Assembly (NCBI GenBank): GCA_035653615.1
Contig: DASRBN010000035.1
Span: 62,001-126,000 of the forward strand
DNA from: Ktedonobacteraceae bacterium
GTDB taxonomy: Bacteria; Chloroflexota; Ktedonobacteria; Ktedonobacterales; Ktedonobacteraceae
DNA length: 64,000 bases
Direction: 5' to 3'
Shown here: positions 24,600 to 32,511 of the stretch, piece after piece
How positions within the stretch are numbered: the stretch's first letter is position 1
How the letters are laid out: every line of letters begins with the position of its first letter
Notes under the pieces: generated by a model
What the model saw: only the letters and a program-made list of their open reading frames with translations
Told to the model about the DNA's origin: nothing
Database searches by the model: none
Position numbers and translations under genes: made by a program

Positions 24600-26234
24600 A
24601 TGACGGCGAGAGAAACCAGAGACAGCAGTCAAGATATTCCTCAGGAGACGCAAGTCCTCATCGTTGGAGGAGGCCCTGTTGGACTCAGCGCAGCCGTCGA
24701 GCTGGGGCAGCGAGGCGTGCAGTGCGTGATCGTGGAGCCGCGGTTGTCTGTCTCGCGGCTCAGACCCCGTGCTAAGACGACCAGTGTGCGCACAATGGAG
24801 CATTTTCGCAGATGGGGACTGGCCCAGCGCATTCGTGAGGCGGCGCCGCTCAAGGTCGACTGGTCGCAGGACATCGTCTTCTGCACGACCCTGCTCGGCC
24901 ACGAGGTGATGCGCTTCAGCAACTGCCTCGGTCTTTCACGAGAGCGAACCGAGGAGTTCGCAGAGGCGGGGCAGCAGATCGCCCAGCCCCTGGTCGAAGA
25001 GGTGTTGCGAGAGGCCGTGAGCAATTTGGAGCCGTGTCACCTTTGCCTGGGCTGGTCGCTGCACGCTCTTCAGCAGCATGACGACGAGGTACATGCGACC
25101 ATCGCGAGCGAGCAAGGCGAACAGCGGCGGGTCAGAGCATTCTACGTCCTGGGGTGTGACGGAGCTCGCAGCATCGTTCGTAGGGCAATCGGAGTACACT
25201 ATGAGGGTGCATCAGACCAGCGTCCGAACTTTGGCCTCGTCTTCCGCGCGCCGGGATTGGCCGAGCGGCAACCTCATGGCCCGGCGGTCCACTACTGGGT
25301 CCTCAATCCGGCCTGCCCTGGGGTACTGGGCCGGATGGATCTGGAGGATGTGTGGTGGGCCATCGCCAATGGCGTCCCTGCCGAGGTCGGTCAGTCCGAT
25401 CCACATGCCTTGATTCGTGGTCTTGTCGGTACTGAGATCGAGGCTGAGGTCCTGGGGACCGACCCCTGGACGGCACGCATGTTGCTGGCGGACCGCTATC
25501 GCAACGGTCGGGCCTTCCTGGTTGGAGACGCCGCGCACCTCAATCCGCCCTGGGGAGGACACGGCTTTAATACGGGCATCGGCGATTCGGTGAACATCGG
25601 CTGGAAGCTGGCGGCAGTGATTGACGGCTGGGGAGGAGATGGACTGCTCGCTAGTTATGAAGCGGAGCGGAGACCCATCGCCGAGCGCACCATTCGGGAG
25701 GCGGTCGCGAATATGAGTGTGCTGGCCCCGGAACTGGGTAATCCTGAGTTGGACGCTCCGGGTCTCGTCGGTGAGCAAGCGCGGCACGCGGCCGCTCAAG
25801 TGATCCGGGCCACCAAAGACCGCGAGTTCCATAGCCTGGGACTCGTCCTGGGCTACCAATACGATGCCTCGCCGGTGATTGTGGATGACGGGACGCCTGT
25901 TCTTCCTGAAGGCCAGGCGTATGTGCCGACGGCCAGACCGGGAGCGCGGCTGCCGCACCTGTGGCTACCAGATGGAGCCTCCCTCTATGATCGGCTAGGC
26001 AATGGATTCTCGCTGCTGCGGCTCCGTGATGACGCCGATGTGGCTCCATTTATCGCGTCCGCTGCGGCCCGTCGTGTGCCGCTGACCGTTGTCGAGCTAC
26101 GCGGACAGGCACTCGAAAGGCTCTACGAGGCTTCGCTGCTGCTTGTGCGACCTGATCAGCATGTGGCCTGGCGCGGAGTGTCCATTGATCGGCCAGGTGC
26201 AGATGCAATCATCGACCGAGTCCGTGGGGCCTGA
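24600..26234 (+). CDS. FAD-dependent aromatic hydroxylase (MhpA/PheA-like)
   Basis: A 544-residue class A flavoprotein monooxygenase: 'VLIVGGGPVGLSAAVELG' near residue 19, 'RPRAKTTSVRTMEHFRRWG', 'FYVLGCDGARSIVRRAIG', and 'GRAFLVGDAAHLNPPWGGHG' (the last motif is slightly longer than quoted) near 300. The C-terminal thioredoxin-like domain ('DGTPVLPEGQAYVPTARPG', 'LLVRPDQHVAWRG') is complete. It probably introduces a hydroxyl group into a phenolic substrate before ring cleavage by the VOC enzyme. GAGGAG lies 7 bases before the ATG at 24600, which is split across the line end; an ATG-open extension to 24372 overlaps the upstream gene and is rejected. Confidence 0.9.
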   Translation: MTARETRDSSQDIPQETQVLIVGGGPVGLSAAVELGQRGVQCVIVEPRLSVSRLRPRAKTTSVRTMEHFRRWGLAQRIREAAPLKVDWSQDIVFCTTLLGHEVMRFSNCLGLSRERTEEFAEAGQQIAQPLVEEVLREAVSNLEPCHLCLGWSLHALQQHDDEVHATIASEQGEQRRVRAFYVLGCDGARSIVRRAIGVHYEGASDQRPNFGLVFRAPGLAERQPHGPAVHYWVLNPACPGVLGRMDLEDVWWAIANGVPAEVGQSDPHALIRGLVGTEIEAEVLGTDPWTARMLLADRYRNGRAFLVGDAAHLNPPWGGHGFNTGIGDSVNIGWKLAAVIDGWGGDGLLASYEAERRPIAERTIREAVANMSVLAPELGNPELDAPGLVGEQARHAAAQVIRATKDREFHSLGLVLGYQYDASPVIVDDGTPVLPEGQAYVPTARPGARLPHLWLPDGASLYDRLGNGFSLLRLRDDADVAPFIASAAARRVPLTVVELRGQALERLYEASLLLVRPDQHVAWRGVSIDRPGADAIIDRVRGA

Positions 26235-26395
26235 GCACCCGGAGACCGCGACGCAGCTTCTGCAGTGAGCCACCTGCTGGATGCCCGCATTGCTGTCGGC
26301 GAAGCAAGGGTCAGCGTCTCCGCTCCTGAGCGTCCAATATTCGGGTCTGGATATGCTGACCCAAACCTATCAGTGAAGAAAGCAGGGAAACGCTT

Positions 26396-27400
26396 ATGCC
26401 TCGACAAGAACAAGCCAAGATGATGCGCACCATCACAGTAGAAGAGCATTACGCGACTCCAGCCTTTCTAGAGGGCCCGGGGCGCTCTCTGAAAGAGCGG
26501 GCCCAGGGGCCTGAGACAAGAATGCGCGGGGTGCCTGAACTGCTCTGCGATCTTGACGAACGCCGCATTGCCAATATGGATGCGGCCGGAATCGATGTCC
26601 AGGTCCTCTCTCATACCGCTCCCGGTACAGAACAGCTCGATGCCACCGAGGCCATCACGCGCGCCCGCGAGATCAACGATTTCCTCGCGCAAGCGGTCAG
26701 CCGCCATCCAGACCGTCTCGCCGGGTTTGCGACGCTGCCAACTCCCGTCCCGGAAGCTGCTGCTGCTGAGCTAGAACGCACTGTGCACACCTATGGCTTC
26801 AAAGGAGCGGTTATCAATGGTCACGTCCGGGGGCGTTACCTGGACGATCCTTTTTTCTGGCCGATTCTGGAACGCGCCGAAGCTCTCCAGGTGGCGCTCT
26901 ACCTCCACCCAACACAACCTCCACAAGCAGTGGTGGCCTCCTCCTATACCGGTAATTTCTCCCCGGTGATCGCGTCCGCTCTGGCAAACTCGTCCTGGGG
27001 CTGGCACATCGAAACGGCTCTTCACGTGCTGCGCATTGTACTCAGCGGCGCTTTTGATCGCTATCCAGACTTGCAAGTGATCATTGGTCACCTGGGTGAA
27101 GGGCTCCCGTTTATGATGCCAAGGCTTGAACTCACGTTGCCCCAACAGATAACAACCCTGGAACGCCCAATTGGAGCCTATCTCCGTGAAAATCTCCACT
27201 ATAGCTTTAGTGGCTTTAATTTTCTTCCGCCCTTTTTGAATCTGTTGCTTGAGGTAGGCGTCAACCGCATTCTGTTCTCAGCCGATTATCCCTACGCTTC
27301 CATGACCCAGGCTCGCTCTTTCCTGGACCAACTTCCAGTAAGTCCCGCCGATCGAGAACAGATCGCCCATGGCAACGCGGAGCGCCTCCTGAAGCTGTGA
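26396..27400 (+). CDS. Amidohydrolase-2 family protein (ACMSD/gamma-resorcylate decarboxylase-like)
   Basis: A 334-residue paralogue of the protein at 23603 with an intact metal site: 'ITVEEHYATPAF' (E-x-H), 'ALYLHPTQPPQAV', 'LQVIIGHLGEGLPFMMPR', 'NRILFSADYPYASM' and 'HGNAERLLKL'. It most likely decarboxylates a hydroxylated benzoate or an aminocarboxymuconate-type compound using Zn or Mn. It is the last intact gene of the operon; a 161-base gap without a recognisable feature precedes it. An alternative start at 26420 (MMRTITV) would give a more usual N-terminus. Confidence 0.88.
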   Translation: MPRQEQAKMMRTITVEEHYATPAFLEGPGRSLKERAQGPETRMRGVPELLCDLDERRIANMDAAGIDVQVLSHTAPGTEQLDATEAITRAREINDFLAQAVSRHPDRLAGFATLPTPVPEAAAAELERTVHTYGFKGAVINGHVRGRYLDDPFFWPILERAEALQVALYLHPTQPPQAVVASSYTGNFSPVIASALANSSWGWHIETALHVLRIVLSGAFDRYPDLQVIIGHLGEGLPFMMPRLELTLPQQITTLERPIGAYLRENLHYSFSGFNFLPPFLNLLLEVGVNRILFSADYPYASMTQARSFLDQLPVSPADREQIAHGNAERLLKL

Positions 27401-27494
27401 TCAGTGTCTGGCTACTACGAGTTGTACATACTAGCAGGGCCGTGAGGTCGTAAAGATCAAGCTGGTGAATCTCCCGTGCGACAAGCGGCGGCGC

Positions 27495-27827
27495 TTACTT
27501 CTGCTCTCCCGCCTGCGCTGTTTCGCGCTGCTCATTCACGCCCTGCAGGGCCATGAGGACCTCATCCCTCCACGCTCGCGCTGCCGCCATGACTTTGGTC
27601 ATCGATGCAGACACATGGACATGACCTAGTTGCATAGAATACGTTACTGGCACTCCCGCTTGTTCAAGCCGCTTCGCATACGCCTCGCCATCGCCACGAA
27701 GCACATCGTACTCAGCTGTCATGATGAATGCTGGCGGCAGCTGTCGTTTGACACATAAATTCGCCAAAACGGGGAGATATGCGCCAGAAGGATAAATTGG
27801 CGAGGATATTGCGTCAGATTCTGACCC
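27495..27827 (-). pseudogene. C-terminal fragment of an alpha/beta hydrolase-3 (lipase/esterase, HSL family)
   Basis: An open frame without ATG encodes 'SPIYPSGAYLPVLANL', 'LPPAFIMTAEYDVLRGDGEAY' (shortened here) and 'RLEQAGVPVTYSMQLGHVHV'. This is the end of the hormone-sensitive-lipase-like family, with catalytic Asp ('EYDVLR') and His ('GHVHV'). The N-terminal 200 residues, including the oxyanion and nucleophile motifs, are missing; the frame closes at a TGA at 27828, 17 bases from the MITE-like element. Confidence 0.7.
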
Positions 27828-27844
27828 TCATTTGTCTCGATGTC

Positions 27845-27960
27845 CATTTGGGAATTCTATGGGTGGAATCAGGATACATCAATGAATGACCTGCTCTCTT
27901 GTCTCCGGGAGGATTCACTCACCGATGTATCAACATGTTCGCTCACGGAATTCCCAAATG
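27845..27960. mobile_element. MITE-like element, 116 bp
   Basis: Perfect 13-base terminal inverted repeats CATTTGGGAATTC (27845-27857) and GAATTCCCAAATG (27948-27960), plus an inner pair GATACATC (27873-27880) / GATGTATC (27924-27931). There is no coding capacity. No obvious target duplication is visible at the ends. It lies between a truncated esterase and the TetR gene, whose last six codons and stop it provides. Confidence 0.6.
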
Positions 27961-28617
27961 TATATGAAGTTGACCAACCGTATCGAGGTACTGCTGGTGC
28001 TTCTTCTCTGGATCAGAAGGATCAGGTCGAGCGCTACCCCGGAGTCCCGCGATGAGCAACTCGACCATGCGGCGGGCGTCGTAGCGCGGGTCGAGGTCTC
28101 CGCCAACGCAGAGGCTGCCGATGCCACGCATCAGTTCATAGGCGTCAATATCGGCGCGGATCTCTCCGGCTTCTGCTGCGGCGGCGAGCAACTGAGCGCA
28201 CACGGGCACGAGGCGGTCAAGGAAGTAGGCATGCAGCGCATCGAAGCTAGCGCTGTCTGATTGCAGGACCGCAGCAAGTCCATGCTTCGTGACCAGGAAA
28301 TCAACGAAGAGGTTGACCCACTGACCGAGGGCCGCGTGCGGCGAGTCACTATTGGCCAGTAGGACCGGACCAGCCTCGGCGCAAGCTTCGACCTGATGGC
28401 GGTACACAGCCACCACGAGATCCGCTCGTGTCGGGAAGTGGCGGTAAATCGTCCCCATTCCGACGCCAGCAGCAGACGCGATGTCACGCACTGGCGCCTC
28501 GACACCGGACGTGACGAACACAGCAGCGGCTGCGGCGAGCAACGCCTGCTCGTTGCGCTGCGCGTCGGCCCGAATCTTGCGGGCTGGTTGCCTTGCTCCC
28601 TCGTCGTTGGTGGTCAT
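27943..28617 (-). CDS. TetR family transcriptional regulator with C-terminus supplied by a MITE-like element
   Basis: A 224-residue regulator. The N-terminal HTH (about 16-63) reads 'NEQALLAAAAAVFVTSGVEA', 'VRDIASAAGVGMGTIYRHFP' and 'RADLVVAVYRHQ'. The C-terminal ligand domain includes 'VNLFVDFLVTKHGLAAVLQ' and 'LMRGIGSLCVGGDLDPRYDA'. The last residues 'IHLGIP' and stop are encoded by the terminal repeat of the element at 27845-27960, so the native C-terminus has been replaced. A GGAAGGAAG site precedes the ATG at 28617. It is divergent from the aldo-keto reductase and probably binds the two palindromes between them. Confidence 0.85.
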   Translation of the reverse strand: MTTNDEGARQPARKIRADAQRNEQALLAAAAAVFVTSGVEAPVRDIASAAGVGMGTIYRHFPTRADLVVAVYRHQVEACAEAGPVLLANSDSPHAALGQWVNLFVDFLVTKHGLAAVLQSDSASFDALHAYFLDRLVPVCAQLLAAAAEAGEIRADIDAYELMRGIGSLCVGGDLDPRYDARRMVELLIAGLRGSARPDPSDPEKKHQQYLDTVGQLHIHLGIP

Positions 28618-28640
28618 CGCTTCCTTCCTCAAACCATAGC

Positions 28641-28669
28641 TTGACAAACGGAACAGCGTTCCGTATAAT
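28641..28669 (+). promoter_or_regulatory. Consensus promoter with embedded TetR operator O1
   Basis: TTGACA (28641-28646), 17 bases, TATAAT (28664-28669), a perfect consensus. The spacer holds the palindrome CGGAAC-agc-GTTCCG (28649-28663). Binding there would exclude RNA polymerase from the aldo-keto reductase promoter. Confidence 0.75.
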
Positions 28670-28674
28670 GGTAT

Positions 28675-28689
28675 CGGAGCATTGCTCCG
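28675..28689. promoter_or_regulatory. Second TetR-type operator O2
   Basis: CGGAGC-att-GCTCCG is a perfect 6+3+6 palindrome of the same design as O1, centred 26 bases further on and covering the expected transcription start. Two matched half-site patterns in one 103-base divergent gap make autoregulation and control of the reductase by the adjacent TetR protein likely. Confidence 0.65.
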
Positions 28690-28720
28690 TTTTGTCAGTA
28701 TATCATGGAGGAAGACAATC

Positions 28721-29829
28721 ATGCAATACCGCACCCTCGGCCGCACCGGCATCACGGTCAGCCACCTGTGCCTCGGCGCGATGATGTTCGGCGTATCGAT
28801 CAGGCAGAACACATTATTCAGGATGACAATGTCAGCCACCTGTGCCTCGGCGCGATGATGTTCGGCGCCTTCGGCAACCCCGATCATGACGAGTCGATCC
28901 GCATCATCCACAAAGCGCTTGACAACGGGATCAACTTCATCGACACCGCTGATGGCTACTCTGCCGGCGAGTCGGAAGAGATCGTAGGCAAGGCGCTCTC
29001 TGGCGGACGGCGGGAGAACGTGGTACTCGCCGTCAAGTTCGGCGTTCCTTTCGATGAGGACCCCAACCATCGCGGAGCGTCGCGGCGGTGGATCACAGAG
29101 GCGATCGAGGGCTCGCTGCGTCGGCTGCAGACCGACTGGATCGACCTCTACCAGGTGGGTGTTCCTGATCCCACCACCGATATCGACGAGACCCTCGGCG
29201 CCCTATCTGATCTCGTCCATGCTGGCAAGATCCGCTCCTTCGGCGCGTCGAAGGTTCCCGCCTCTCAGATCGTTGAAGCTCAGTGGACCGCTGAACGCCG
29301 CGGCCACGAACGGTTTCGTACCGAGCAGCCCCCCTACTCTCTGCTGACCCGTGCGATCGAATACGATGTGCTGCCGACCTGCCTGCGCCACGGAATGGGC
29401 GTGTTGACCTACAGCCCGCTGGCCGGGGGTTGGCTGTCGGGCAAATACCGCAAGGGCCAGCAGGTCAGCGGGCCGGGTTCCGCTGCTCGCGCCCAGCGCT
29501 CCGGCGTTTATGACTCCACCAGCCCAGCCAATGCCGCCAAGTTCGCCGCCGCCGACGCCCTCGGCGCTCTCGCCGACGAGGCCGGGATAACCCTCATCCA
29601 GATGGCAGTCGCATTCGTCACCCGCCATCCTGCGGTTACCTCCGCGATCATCGGCCCGCGCACCATGGAACACCTGGACACCTACCTCGAGGCCTCCAGG
29701 ATCGACCTGTCGAGCGACGTGCTGGACCGCATCGACCAGATCGTTCCCCCTGGAGTCACGATCAACATCGCCGACAACATGTGGAACATCGGCACAACAG
29801 CGCTCAGTGCGGCCTTCCGCCGCCGGTAG
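28721..29829 (+). pseudogene. Aldo-keto reductase disrupted by a 74-bp duplication/insertion
   Basis: The proper start is ATG 28721 after GGAGG: 'MQYRTLGRTGITVSHLCLGA' and MMFG. Then 38 foreign bases and a second copy of the preceding 36 bases shift the frame by two. The remaining 320 residues continue in the new frame: 'FIDTADGYSAGESEEIVG', 'VVLAVKFGVPFDE', 'RRLQTDWIDLYQVGVPDP', 'GVLTYSPLAGGWLSGKY', 'VTSAIIGPRTMEHL'. The catalytic Asp, Tyr and Lys are present, but the usual His after 'DLYQ' is Gly. A shortened protein could start at the ATGs near 28856, lacking the first beta strand. Otherwise the gene is inactive. Confidence 0.75.
28757..28866 (+). repeat. Direct repeat of 36 bp flanking a 38-bp insert
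   Basis: Identical 36-base copies at 28757-28792 and 28831-28866 lie inside the aldo-keto reductase gene. The unit of 74 bases is not divisible by three, which explains the lost frame. Exact identity of the copies indicates a recent event. Confidence 0.85.
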
Positions 29830-29976
29830 ACCAGCCCCGGCCAGGACCACCTCAGGAGTGAAGCGACTGAGAGCTTGCGCCAAATGAGTCAGCGACTGAG
29901 TCGGTCGGACTCGGGTGACTCGTTTGTCATGTAGGCACGGATGTTCGCATCAGCAAGATGTTCCAGCAACCCGATG

Positions 29977-30153
29977 GTCAATCCCACGATGAAACTGGTG
30001 GCAGCGGTACAATGATCCTGACCAATGGAGCCACGCTCTTTGGGGAAGAAAGAGAGCTCGTTTAGCCTCTCAAGCGAGAAGAGCGGAAAAGGAAGAAAGC
30101 TCAAAGCTACCAGAATAATGGTACTCCTTCACCAGTTTCATTGTGGGATTGAC
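29977..30153. repeat. Imperfect long inverted repeat
   Basis: Arms of 24 bases at 29977-30000 and 30130-30153 match at all but one position, and weaker similarity extends the arms inwards to about 50 bases. The 130 bases between have no convincing gene. This lies in the gene-poor stretch 29830-30322 after the reductase. Confidence 0.55.
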
Positions 30154-30322
30154 AGTATACCCACCTCTGGGACCAAAAACAAGGTGTTGACGCATTTTCT
30201 CTTACGCAACCTCGCTGATCCTAAATGTGGTATAATGAAAGGACATAATCTCTCCTTCCTAGCGAACCCATTTTTCCCAATGAGAATCTTCTCTGGTAAT
30301 TTTTCCCGAGTTTTCTGATGGG

Positions 30323-30634
30323 ATGGTCGAGCAGATCCATATGGCCGACGAGATCACGGTGACGCTGCGAGCCACTTCCCCCGCCGCTCCCTGTCCCTGT
30401 TGCGGGACTGAGGCCAAACGGGTGCAAAGTCGGTACACGCGACATTTACACGACCTTCCCAGTGGCGAACGAGCGCTTCATCTGCATGTGGAAGTCCGCC
30501 GCTTCTTTTGTCCCAAAGCGACTTGTCGGCGCAAAATCTTCGCCGAGAGGGTTCCTTTGCTCGCCCTTCCCCACGCCCAACGGACGCTCCGCCTGCCACG
30601 GTCGCTGCGTGTGCTCGGATTCGCTCTGGTGTAA
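30323..30634 (+). pseudogene. ISL3-family transposase, N-terminal zinc-finger fragment
   Basis: A 103-residue ORF contains the ISL3 zinc-binding domain: 'CPCCGTEAKRVQSRYTRHLH' , 'LPSGERALHLHVEVRRFFC' and 'CPKATCRRKIFAERVP', with the two Cys pairs of the finger. The DDE catalytic domain (about 300 residues) is missing and the frame ends soon after the domain. It is the remnant of an insertion sequence. Confidence 0.8.
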
Positions 30635-30649
30635 ATCCCAGGATTCTGC

Positions 30650-30780
30650 GGCTCTCCCTCACTTTCCGTGAGAAGGTCTGCAAGAAGAGGAATGAGCAAA
30701 GATTTGGGGAGTTCCAGAAGCAGCTCTGAAAAAAAGAAGTCTCTTCTAGGCTCATCTTTCACGCAAAGTGCGGGTGAGCC
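30650..30780. mobile_element. ISL3-type terminal repeats enclosing 131 bp (MITE or IS debris)
   Basis: Starting at 30650 (GGCTCTCCCTCACTTTCCG) and, reversed, at 30780 (GGCTCACCCGCACTTTGCG), two 26-28-base sequences match at about 22 positions and face each other. They begin with GGCTC, as ISL3 ends do. The 75 bases between are non-coding. This may be a short non-autonomous derivative or the two surviving ends of a deleted element related to the upstream transposase fragment. Confidence 0.55.
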
Positions 30781-30856
30781 TGACAATCTGGGTCACTATA
30801 ATAGGAAGGCGCTATAATCTAAAAATCCAAAACATATATCCTCAAAGGAGTGAAAG

Positions 30857-31308
30857 ATGAGGACTTATAAAAGACATATTCACACACATTTAGCAAAAGA
30901 GCTTTCTTCGCGCTTTTCTGCCTGATACTACTCAGTATCACAAGCTCATGTGGTTCGACAAAAATCACCCCTACAACGCTTGATGTCACACGTTCATCGC
31001 CTCTCCGACCTCTCCCCCCATTGAACATCACGATTACAGATAAACAGTCTGTGCAACAACTCTATCAAGCTGCTTACAATTTGCCTGCCGTGAGCAACGG
31101 TAAGCGAAACTGCCCGGAAGATTCTGGCATCGTTTACCATTTAAAATTTATCCAGGATACAAATACGAGCGAGGAAATGGATGTGCAAGCAACAGGGTGT
31201 TTAATCTTAACGACAAGCCAGGGGTTTCTGCAGGAAAACGACGCATTCCTTGATTTAGTTGCGAAAACTATCCACGTTAATCCTCTTGTTCCCCCGTATC
31301 AAAATTGA
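30857..31308 (+). pseudogene. Small lipoprotein gene with a frameshift in the signal peptide
   Basis: After AAAGGAG, the ATG at 30857 gives MRTYKRHIHTHLAKE and soon a stop. One base later in phase, the downstream sequence reads 'AFFALFCLILLSITSSCGS', a lipoprotein signal peptide with a Cys lipobox, followed by an open frame of about 120 residues to 31308 ('YNLPAVSNGKRNCPEDSG', 'QATGCLILTTSQGFLQ'). One base is missing near the A-run at 30892-30896. It may be inactive, a phase-variable tract or a sequencing error. I do not recognise the mature domain. Confidence 0.6.
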
Positions 31309-31444
31309 ACTGCTACAGGAACAATACCGATAGGGATATGTCTTCTGGAATAGCCATTCTGTCCACCTCTTGTCTACCTATGGTAGGATTCCGCATATAA
31401 TTGCAGCATAGGTGACCCTTACAGGTTGCGAAGGAGCGAAAAGA

Positions 31445-32083
31445 ATGGCAGGAGATTGGATTGATGTTTCGGTGCCGCTGCACAGCGGTATGGTTCACTG
31501 GCCGGATAATCCGCCTGTTTTGATTGAACGCGCGCTGGATATGAGCCGAGGTGATGCCGCGAATGTTTCGAAGATTTCAATGGGGGTGCATACCGGGACA
31601 CATATGGATGCACCGGTCCATTTCTTTCCCGGTGGGAAAGGTATTGATACCATGCCTTTAACGGCCGTTATTGGCCAGGCGCGGGTGATTGAGATTGCCG
31701 ACCCGGAGTCGATCAAATCCGGTGAATTGCGACCACATCAGATACAGGCTGGTGAACGTATCCTGTTGAAGACGCGCAATTCATCGAGGTGCTGGCAAAC
31801 GGATGATTTTGTCAAGGATTTCGTGTATATTTCTGCTGAGGCGGCGCAGTACCTGGCGGAACAAAAGGTACAGGCGGTCGGGGTCGATTACCTCTCGGTC
31901 GGGGGATTCTTCAAGGATGGGGCTGCGACCCATCATGCGCTGCTGGGAGCGGGCATCTGGATTATCGAGGGACTGAACCTTGCAAACGTACAACCAGGGC
32001 TGGTTGAACTGATCTGCCTGCCAATAAAGATTGTTGGTAGTGATGGCGCACCTGCGCGGGCAATCTTGCGCCCGCTGAGCTAA
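31445..32083 (+). CDS. Cyclase family protein (kynurenine formamidase-like)
   Basis: A 212-residue metal-dependent hydrolase of the cyclase family. The signature 'GVHTGTHMDAPVHFFPGG' (near 45-62) supplies the His/Asp metal ligands, and 'VQAVGVDYLSVGGFF' and 'HHALLGAGIWIIEGLNL' are typical of the C-terminal half. Family reactions are hydrolysis of arylformamides, isatin or cyclic amides. The substrate is not decided by the sequence. The start at 31445 is preceded by AAGGAG at 8 bases; an ATG at 31412 lacks one. It is probably co-transcribed with the CBM48 gene 25 bases downstream. Confidence 0.88.
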   Translation: MAGDWIDVSVPLHSGMVHWPDNPPVLIERALDMSRGDAANVSKISMGVHTGTHMDAPVHFFPGGKGIDTMPLTAVIGQARVIEIADPESIKSGELRPHQIQAGERILLKTRNSSRCWQTDDFVKDFVYISAEAAQYLAEQKVQAVGVDYLSVGGFFKDGAATHHALLGAGIWIIEGLNLANVQPGLVELICLPIKIVGSDGAPARAILRPLS

Positions 32084-32108
32084 AAATAACATAGTGGAAG
32101 AATAGCCT

Positions 32109-32438
32109 ATGATTCACAAGTCATTTATTGAAACAGAGCGAGGTCCCATTGCACGAGTCACATTTACTCTGCCGGAGAGTACCTGGGCTGATACCATTTA
32201 CCTTGTGGGTGATTTCAACGGATGGAACCAGACATCGCATCCTTTTCGACTCGACCGCGAAGGAAACTGGACGATTACGGTTGACCTGGAAGTGGGCCGC
32301 CGGTATGAATTTCGCTACCGCCGTGATGGAGAATGGATGAATGATAGCCAGGCCGATGGATATGTGAGCAATCCGCATGGCAGCGATAACTTTCTCGTGG
32401 TGACAGACCCCAATTTTAAGCGAAACCATGAGGGATGA
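32109..32438 (+). CDS. Isoamylase N-terminal-like (CBM48/AMPK-beta type) small protein
   Basis: A 109-residue protein made up of one CBM48-type beta sandwich: 'RVTFTLPESTWADTIYLVGD' then 'FNGWNQTSHPFRLDREGNW' and 'YEFRYRRDGEWMNDSQADGY'. The 'GDFNGWN' and 'G-x-W' residues form the alpha-glucan binding surface in AMPK-beta and branching enzymes. It stands alone without a catalytic domain. It may bind glycogen or act as a regulatory subunit. The stop codon is the first base triplet of the hairpin that follows. Confidence 0.85.
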   Translation: MIHKSFIETERGPIARVTFTLPESTWADTIYLVGDFNGWNQTSHPFRLDREGNWTITVDLEVGRRYEFRYRRDGEWMNDSQADGYVSNPHGSDNFLVVTDPNFKRNHEG

Positions 32439-32505
32439 GATTTTTCAGCACGAATGGGCATGAACAAAAAGGCATTTGTTCATGCCCATTCGTGCTGAAA
32501 AATCT
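32438..32505. terminator. 31-bp perfect hairpin between convergent genes
   Basis: Arms 32438-32468 and 32475-32505 are perfect inverted complements with a 6-base loop (aaggca). The outer part of each arm carries a run of five A or T, so transcripts from either direction end in U-rich sequence. It probably ends both the CBM48 unit and the thrBC gene. The length far exceeds what termination needs. Confidence 0.8.
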
Positions 32506-32511
32506 TTAGTC

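Noticed and set aside
27943-29070. Longer 375-residue TetR frame starting at 29070
   Set aside because: The extra N-terminal sequence is antisense to the aldo-keto reductase; the TetR HTH begins properly after the ATG at 28617 with a good ribosome site.
29889-30104. 71-codon minus-strand frame near the long inverted repeat
   Set aside because: It spans the repeat arm and has no family resemblance or ribosome site; probably chance.
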